DNA from: Acidobacteriota bacterium
Lineage (GTDB): Bacteria > Acidobacteriota > Blastocatellia > Pyrinomonadales > Pyrinomonadaceae
Length of the DNA stretch: 5,517 bases
Direction of reading: 5' to 3'
NCBI GenBank assembly: GCA_029777145.1
Contig: JAKOSS010000901.1
Location: forward strand, 1 to 5,517
Position 1 is the stretch's first letter; each line of letters starts with the position of its first letter. The position numbers were made by a program, and so were the translations under genes. Shown here one piece after another: positions 1 to 5,517 of the stretch. The notes below the pieces were generated by a model. It was not told the origin of the DNA. It did no database searches and saw nothing but the letters and a program-made list of their open reading frames with translations.

Positions 1-173
1 ATGGACTTCGTATTCGTGTATTTCCACTCTTCGTTCTTCACCGTCGGAAATCCGACCGACGCAAAATGGTCGAACGCGTCGCGGCGGATCTGCGCCAACT
101 CGTCACTCGAATCACCTATGAATTTAAGGAAATCCTGTGTGTAAATCGTTTCTGTCACTGCACTTGCTGTCAT
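1..173 (-). CDS. sufD: SufD, N-terminal part of Fe-S assembly scaffold subunit (cut by window edge)
   Basis: This minus-strand frame opens with ATG at 173-171 and runs off the window after 57 codons without a stop. SufD pairs with SufB and SufC in the cytoplasmic SufBCD complex that assembles Fe-S clusters. Residues 41-53 read GFPTVKNEEWKYT, the hallmark of the SufD N-terminus (E. coli SufD has GLPTRKHENWKYT at the matching place). The preceding 40 residues are an acidic, probably helical leader, as is usual for the family. An in-frame TAA at 185-183 lies just upstream, so the start cannot be much earlier; a GTG at codon 6 is the only close alternative. No clear Shine-Dalgarno motif is visible, and an AT-rich tandem repeat ends 5 bases before the ATG. 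Position after sufC fits the usual sufB-sufC-sufD order. The identification is firm for a fragment, but the rest of the protein cannot be seen. Confidence 0.86.
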   Translation of the reverse strand, partial: MTASAVTETIYTQDFLKFIGDSSDELAQIRRDAFDHFASVGFPTVKNEEWKYTNTKS

Positions 174-178
174 CTGCC

Positions 179-203
179 GATTTTAGATTTTAGATTTTAG
201 ATT
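179..203. repeat. Tandem 7-bp repeat (GATTTTA), about 3.6 copies
   Basis: Three full copies of gatttta (179-185, 186-192, 193-199) are followed by a partial gatt (200-203). The array lies 5 bases upstream of the sufD start codon, where a ribosome binding site would be expected, and it supplies the in-frame stop before sufD. Slippage here would change the sufD leader length. Confidence 0.85.
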
Positions 204-232
204 CGCGATTGGTTCGTCGTAGTCATCTTGGG

Positions 233-251
233 GTTCCCGTTCCCGTTCCCG
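233..251. repeat. Tandem 6-bp repeat (GTTCCC), three copies
   Basis: Exact copies of gttccc at 233-238, 239-244 and 245-250 are followed by g. The unit is unrelated to the two other tandem repeats in the same spacer. It is noncoding, between sufC and sufD. Confidence 0.85.
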
Positions 252-272
252 CCACTGCTCACTGACAGACGG

Positions 273-286
273 CCGCGTAAACGCGG
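273..286. other. Small GC hairpin in the sufC-sufD spacer
   Basis: The perfect palindrome ccgcg-taaa-cgcgg gives a 5-bp all-GC stem with a 4-base loop. It is not followed by a T run on either strand, so it does not look like an intrinsic terminator. In the sufC-sufD transcript it could form a short stem. The function is unknown and may be none. Confidence 0.5.
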
Positions 287-300
287 AACTCCAAACTCTG

Positions 301-321
301 ACCACTGACCACTGACCACTG
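301..321. repeat. Tandem 7-bp repeat (ACCACTG), three copies, abutting the sufC stop
   Basis: Exact copies of accactg lie at 301-307, 308-314 and 315-321, directly beside the sufC stop codon (325-323). An 11-base direct repeat, ccactgctcac, occurs at 252-262 and again at 316-326. The second copy includes the sufC stop and the last base before it, so the repeat family reaches into the end of the gene. Confidence 0.85.
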
Positions 322-322
322 C

Positions 323-1081
323 TCACGGCTTACCGCTTGCTGTCCGGACCCAATCGTATCCTTTTTCTTCGAGTTCGAGCGCAAGTTCTTTGCCGCCTTC
401 CTTGACGATCTTGCCGCCGGCGAGCACGTGAACAAAATCCGGCTGGATGTAATTCAAGAGCCGCTGATAATGCGTTACCAGAATGATCGCGTTGTTCTCA
501 GAACGGAGCTTGTTTACACCCTCGGCAACGATCCGCAGCGCGTCGATATCGAGTCCGGAATCGGTTTCATCGAGAATCGCGAGTTTCGGTTCAAGCACCG
601 CCATTTGCAGGATCTCATTGCGCTTCTTTTCGCCGCCCGAAAATCCCTCGTTGACCGAACGCTTGAAGAACGACGGATCCATCTCGACGATCTTCGCCTT
701 TTCCTTCAAGTAATCGTTGAATTCGAGCGGATCGAGTTCCTCTTCGCCGAGATGTTTCATCTTCTCGTTGTATGCGAGCCGTAGAAACTGCGAATTCGAG
801 ACACCCGGAACCTCGACCGGATACTGGAACGCAAGAAAGACGCCCATGCGCGCACGTTCGTCCGGCTCGAATTCAAGAAGATTCTGTCCCGCGTAATTCA
901 CTTCTCCCGAGATCACTTCGTAACTCGGATGTCCCGCAAGGACCTTCGACAATGTCGATTTTCCCGATCCGTTCGGGCCCATGATCGCATGGACCTCGCC
1001 TTTACTGACGCGCAGGTTCAATCCCTTGAGGATCTCCTTTCCTTCGATTCCTGCGTGTAAATCTTTTATTTCCAATAACAT
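323..1081 (-). CDS. sufC: SufC, ABC-type ATPase of the SufBCD Fe-S cluster scaffold
   Basis: SufC is the cytoplasmic ATPase that dimerises within SufB2C2D complexes and drives the conformational change needed for cluster assembly; despite its ABC fold it is not a transporter. The 252-residue protein is the family's normal length. Visible motifs are the Walker A GPNGSGKS (35-42), the Q-loop glutamine Q86, the SufC-type signature FSGGEKKR (147-154), Walker B AILDE (168-172), the D-loop SGLD (175-178) and the H-loop histidine H204. The stretch [17 protein letters not shown] is specific to SufC among ABC ATPases. All catalytic residues are intact. The ATG at 1081-1079 follows the PhzF stop by 4 bases, suggesting coupling; no strong ribosome binding site is visible. 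What is odd is the location: SufC is separated from sufB by ridA and phzF, and from sufD by a 149-base repeat-filled spacer. Confidence 0.97.
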   Translation of the reverse strand: MLLEIKDLHAGIEGKEILKGLNLRVSKGEVHAIMGPNGSGKSTLSKVLAGHPSYEVISGEVNYAGQNLLEFEPDERARMGVFLAFQYPVEVPGVSNSQFLRLAYNEKMKHLGEEELDPLEFNDYLKEKAKIVEMDPSFFKRSVNEGFSGGEKKRNEILQMAVLEPKLAILDETDSGLDIDALRIVAEGVNKLRSENNAIILVTHYQRLLNYIQPDFVHVLAGGKIVKEGGKELALELEEKGYDWVRTASGKP

Positions 1082-1085
1082 AACT

Positions 1086-1868
1086 CTAAATGTAAATTTC
1101 GCCCTTCAGATACAAAGCCGCATACCCGCCGATCTTGACGCGGTCGCCGCGAAGCTCGCAATGCAACTCACCGCCGCGCGCGGATATCTGCCGCGCGAAC
1201 ATTTCTGTTTTTCCGAGCCTTTCTGCCCAGAACGGGATGAGATTGCAATGCGCCGAACCCGTCACCGGATCCTCAAAAACTCCGACCTCGGGCGCGAAGA
1301 ATCGCGAAACGAAATCGCAGTCGCTGCCGGGTGCGGTGACGATCACGCCGTGCGTCGGAACTTTGATCAACTGGGAGAAGTTCGGATCGATCGCACGCAC
1401 CTCGTCTTCGTTTTCGTAAACCAGAAAAAAGTCGCGGGCACGATGGACTTCACGTGGCTCCTTTCCGATCGACTCGATCAGTCCGGGCAATGCGTCGGTC
1501 GGCTTCGGCGGACGCGACGGAAAATCGAGTACGAGCAGATCGCCGTTCTTCTCGACCGTAAGCTCGCCGCTCAAATGCGACCTGAACCGCACGATCTCGG
1601 TTTCCAATTTCAGCACCTCAAAGATCACGTAGCCGCTGGCAAGCGTCGCATGGCCGCAAAGTTCGATCTCGAACGTCGGCGTGAACCAACGGATCTCGTA
1701 AAAACCGTCGCGTTTGACGAAGAACGCGGTCTCGGAAAGATTGTTCTCGAGCGCGATCTTCTGCATCAATTCCGCGTCGAGCCACTCATCGAGCGGACAG
1801 ATCGCCGCCGGATTGCCCTTAAAGACTTCCTTCGCAAACGCGTCGACTTGGTAGATCGTAAGTCTCAT
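1086..1868 (-). CDS. PhzF-family isomerase/epimerase-like protein
   Basis: The family includes PhzF, which isomerises trans-2,3-dihydro-3-hydroxyanthranilate in phenazine synthesis, diaminopimelate-epimerase-fold relatives, and many housekeeping members of unknown substrate such as YddE. No phenazine genes are in view, so a phenazine role is not supported. Counting from ATG at 1868, the 260 residues show the GNPA motif (18-21), the catalytic glutamate E46 in NLSETAFF (PhzF E45), RWFTP followed by CGHAT (71-75, with H73 matching PhzF H74) and the second-half signature [10 protein letters not shown] (199-208, with D200 and S205). The two motif blocks correspond to the two halves of the fold. 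Length is slightly below the usual 270-300. An in-frame GTG directly precedes the ATG (1871), so the protein could be one residue longer. No clear ribosome binding site is seen. The gene is 4 bases from sufC. Family call secure; substrate unknown. Confidence 0.93.
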   Translation of the reverse strand: MRLTIYQVDAFAKEVFKGNPAAICPLDEWLDAELMQKIALENNLSETAFFVKRDGFYEIRWFTPTFEIELCGHATLASGYVIFEVLKLETEIVRFRSHLSGELTVEKNGDLLVLDFPSRPPKPTDALPGLIESIGKEPREVHRARDFFLVYENEDEVRAIDPNFSQLIKVPTHGVIVTAPGSDCDFVSRFFAPEVGVFEDPVTGSAHCNLIPFWAERLGKTEMFARQISARGGELHCELRGDRVKIGGYAALYLKGEIYI

Positions 1869-1880
1869 CACCGTTTGAAT

Positions 1881-2040
1881 GGCGAAAAGGGTAAAAGGGT
1901 AATAGGGGAAACGTCGAAGGATGAAGATGTAGTTGTCATAATGTTCGCGGTCTTCTCACCCTTCTTGTTCATCTCCTTCACCCTTTTTCGACCATTACCG
2001 TCTCCCCCGTTTTCCCAATTCCCCTTTTAACCTTTTCCCC
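1881..2040. repeat. Imperfect 33-base inverted repeat filling the ridA-phzF spacer
   Basis: Arm 1 (1881-1913) and the reverse complement of arm 2 (2008-2040) match at 28 of 33 positions without a gap; the arms are separated by 94 bases. Arm 1 is purine-rich on the plus strand (blocks of gaaaagg, aaaaggg, ggggaaa) and arm 2 is the pyrimidine-rich partner. Inner segments such as 1914-1927 and 1969-1989 can pair partly as well, so the operon transcript could fold here into one long stem. There is no U-run following the stem in the transcript, so it is not a classical terminator. The 174-base gap between ridA and phzF (1869-2042) contains no credible gene. It may be an mRNA processing or stability element, or a small repeat insertion. 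Confidence 0.75.
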
Positions 2041-2042
2041 TC

Positions 2043-2420
2043 TTAACCTTTCTTAGCGATCGCCTGGATCTCGATCTTTGTTCCGAAATGCAGATCCTTG
2101 ACCGGAACGATCGCGCGCGCCGGTTTGTGATCGCCCATTACCCGCTTGTACGTCTCGTTGACCGCATCCCAAAGTTCCATTTCCGAAACATAGATCGTCA
2201 TCTGGAGAACTTTGTCCAATCCGCTTCCGGCGGATTGTAGGACCGTTTCGACGTTTCGCAGCGCGAGCTCCGTCTGATCCTCGATCGAACCCGTCTCGAC
2301 GCGGCCGGTCGCGTGATCGATCGGCAATTGTCCCGACACAAAGATCAGGCCGTCGTGTTCAACGGCCGGTGAATAGTGCCCTTTCGGAGCGGGTAGATTT
2401 TCAGGCTGAATAGTTTTCAA
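2043..2420 (-). CDS. ridA: RidA family enamine/imine deaminase
   Basis: RidA proteins are small cytoplasmic trimers that hydrolyse reactive enamines/imines such as 2-aminoacrylate, released by PLP enzymes acting on serine, threonine or cysteine, to the keto acid and ammonia. The 125-residue product has the normal length and opens MKTIQPENLPAPKGHYSPAV, close to the classical N-terminus. Active-site positions are retained: Y16 (E. coli Y17), R102 (E. coli R105) and E117 (E. coli E120), with the same 15-residue R-to-E spacing; FVSGQLP (28-33) is the conserved core strand. The start is the TTG at 2420-2418: no ATG or GTG lies at a sensible place, and upstream codons overlap the end of sufB. The TTG follows the sufB stop by 2 bases; AGGA (2438-2435) and GGGT (2428-2425) inside sufB are the only candidate ribosome binding sites, so translation is probably coupled. 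Some family members are not deaminases, so activity is inferred. Confidence 0.92.
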   Translation of the reverse strand: MKTIQPENLPAPKGHYSPAVEHDGLIFVSGQLPIDHATGRVETGSIEDQTELALRNVETVLQSAGSGLDKVLQMTIYVSEMELWDAVNETYKRVMGDHKPARAIVPVKDLHFGTKIEIQAIAKKG

Positions 2421-2422
2421 CT

Positions 2423-4951
<2,529 letters not shown>

Positions 4952-4953
4952 AA

Positions 4954-5439
4954 CTAATTCCTGGTGTACTGCGGTTCAATTGTTCGGTGGATGCCCTGGA
5001 TCTGGTGGAACATGGCGTCGACGTTCGCTTCGCTGCCGACAAGTTGGGCGAGCGTGATCTGCGAAAGCGCGTTCTGGACGATCTCATGAAGTCCGACGAT
5101 CACCGGACGGATCCCGCAGTCGCCCTTGTGGACGCATTTCTCCATGACGCCCTTGTAGCTTTCGCAATGCGAATTGATCTCGTCTTCTTCGAGAACCTTG
5201 ATGACTTCGTTCAATTGGATCTCATCGGCCGATCTCGCGAGCGAATAGCCGCCTTTCGTGCCGCGCGTCGCCTGAACGAATCCCGCCTTGTTGAGGATCC
5301 ACATCAGCTTTCCGGCATTCGCGGTCGAGATCCCTTCGCGCTCCGCGATCTGCGGCAGCGTCAGGCTGTCTCCGTCCTCGAGAAACGCGAGTTGGAGCAG
5401 GCAGCGCAGTCCGTATTCTTCCTGTGCAGATATCTTCAT
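4954..5439 (-). CDS. Rrf2-family Fe-S transcriptional regulator (IscR/SufR-like)
   Basis: Rrf2 proteins are dimeric winged-helix regulators that usually bind an Fe-S cluster and adjust suf or isc expression to cluster supply. The 161-residue product begins [18 protein letters not shown], the typical first helix. The helix-turn-helix spans about residues 27-53 ([22 protein letters not shown]) and the wing is [11 protein letters not shown] (59-69). Three cysteines, C92, C102 and C108, lie where IscR has its cluster ligands, but spacing is C-x9-C-x5-C rather than C-x5-C-x5-C, and the His107 ligand of E. coli IscR has no counterpart (R111). Position 43, a glutamate that tunes site choice in IscR, is glycine. 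The ATG at 5439-5437 has a weak AGG upstream. As first gene, 2 bases from sufB, it is very likely the operon's autoregulator. Which cluster it binds, and whether it represses or activates, cannot be told; NsrR-like sensing is an alternative. Confidence 0.93.
   Translation of the reverse strand: MKISAQEEYGLRCLLQLAFLEDGDSLTLPQIAEREGISTANAGKLMWILNKAGFVQATRGTKGGYSLARSADEIQLNEVIKVLEEDEINSHCESYKGVMEKCVHKGDCGIRPVIVGLHEIVQNALSQITLAQLVGSEANVDAMFHQIQGIHRTIEPQYTRN
4959..4962 (-). promoter_or_regulatory. Ribosome binding site of sufB
   Basis: AGGA on the minus strand lies 7 bases before the sufB ATG and inside the last codons of the regulator gene. It supports the chosen sufB start and translational coupling with the regulator. 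Confidence 0.6.
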
Positions 5440-5475
5440 TACAACCTAAAACAATCGAAATTTTCCGCTTGGGCT

Positions 5476-5487
5476 GATTCAAGAATC
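5476..5487. promoter_or_regulatory. Candidate operator palindrome overlapping the -10 element
   Basis: The sequence gattc-aa-gaatc is a perfect inverted repeat with 5-bp arms and a 2-base spacer. Its right half (5482-5487) coincides with the proposed -10 hexamer of the suf promoter, where binding of a dimeric repressor would block RNA polymerase. It does not match the longer IscR type 1 or type 2 consensus well, in line with the altered recognition helix of the encoded Rrf2 protein. A short palindrome can occur by chance, so binding is inferred. Confidence 0.45.
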
Positions 5488-5510
5488 GCAAATCTTTACT
5501 TTTGTGTCAA
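5482..5510 (-). promoter_or_regulatory. Candidate sigma70-type promoter of the suf operon
   Basis: Read on the minus strand, a perfect -35 TTGACA (5510-5505) is followed after 17 bases by GATTCT (5487-5482), preceded by TGC as in an extended -10. The -10 matches TATAAT at only three positions, but the exact -35, ideal spacing and TGn motif compensate. Transcription would start around 5475, giving a 5' leader of roughly 35 bases before the regulator's ATG. Confidence 0.55.
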
Positions 5511-5517
5511 GATTGGG

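Noticed and set aside
273..286. GC hairpin as an intrinsic terminator between sufC and sufD
   Set aside because: The stem is only 5 bp and no T run follows on either strand; termination before sufD would also separate subunits of one complex.
1086..1868. Phenazine biosynthesis gene
   Set aside because: Only the family motifs of PhzF are present and no other phenazine gene is in view; most PhzF-family members are outside phenazine clusters.
981..2030. Plus-strand open frame of 349 codons
   Set aside because: It lies antisense to phzF and the start of sufC, runs through the noncoding repeat spacer, is arginine-rich and shows no recognisable domain. The minus-strand genes carry full family motifs, so this is a by-product of their codon bias.
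1869..2042. Small unannotated gene in the ridA-phzF spacer
   Set aside because: No frame in the spacer gives a plausible start with ribosome binding site and a non-repetitive product; the stretch is dominated by purine/pyrimidine blocks of the inverted repeat.

Overview
The window carries the front part of a SUF iron-sulfur cluster assembly operon, read entirely on the minus strand (right to left). In transcription order it holds: an Rrf2-family (IscR/SufR-like) regulator (5439-4954); sufB interrupted in frame by a large intein with a homing endonuclease (4951-2423); a RidA-family enamine/imine deaminase (2420-2043); a PhzF-family protein (1868-1086); sufC (1081-323); and the first 57 codons of sufD, cut by the window edge (173-1). 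A candidate sigma70-type promoter with a palindrome over its -10 element lies just upstream of the regulator. No rRNA, tRNA, CRISPR array, insertion sequence or convincing intrinsic terminator was found.

Layout: the regulator and sufB are 2 bases apart, sufB and ridA 2 bases, and phzF and sufC 4 bases, so most junctions look cotranscribed and probably translationally coupled. Two spacers break the pattern. The 174-base gap between ridA and phzF (1869-2042) holds an ungapped 33-base inverted repeat that matches at 28 positions. The 149-base gap between sufC and sufD (174-322) holds three unrelated short tandem repeats and a small GC hairpin.

How the genes work together: SufB, SufC and SufD form the SufBCD scaffold/ATPase on which clusters are built. 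The Rrf2 protein very likely senses cluster status and controls the operon. RidA and PhzF are guests between sufB and sufC. RidA removes reactive enamines formed by PLP enzymes and could plausibly protect PLP-dependent steps. The role of the PhzF protein is unknown. The intein must splice out before SufB can work, because it sits directly before the cysteine matching the sulfur-accepting Cys254 of E. coli SufB.

Organism: a bacterium of moderately high GC with C/G-ending codon preference. Gene content and the repeat-rich spacers are reminiscent of Acidobacteriota (Blastocatellia-like) genomes, but this is a low-confidence impression; the sequence itself does not fix the phylum. The most notable element is the intein-split SufB; inteins in SufB are already known from mycobacteria, so the host and context are the potentially new part rather than the concept.
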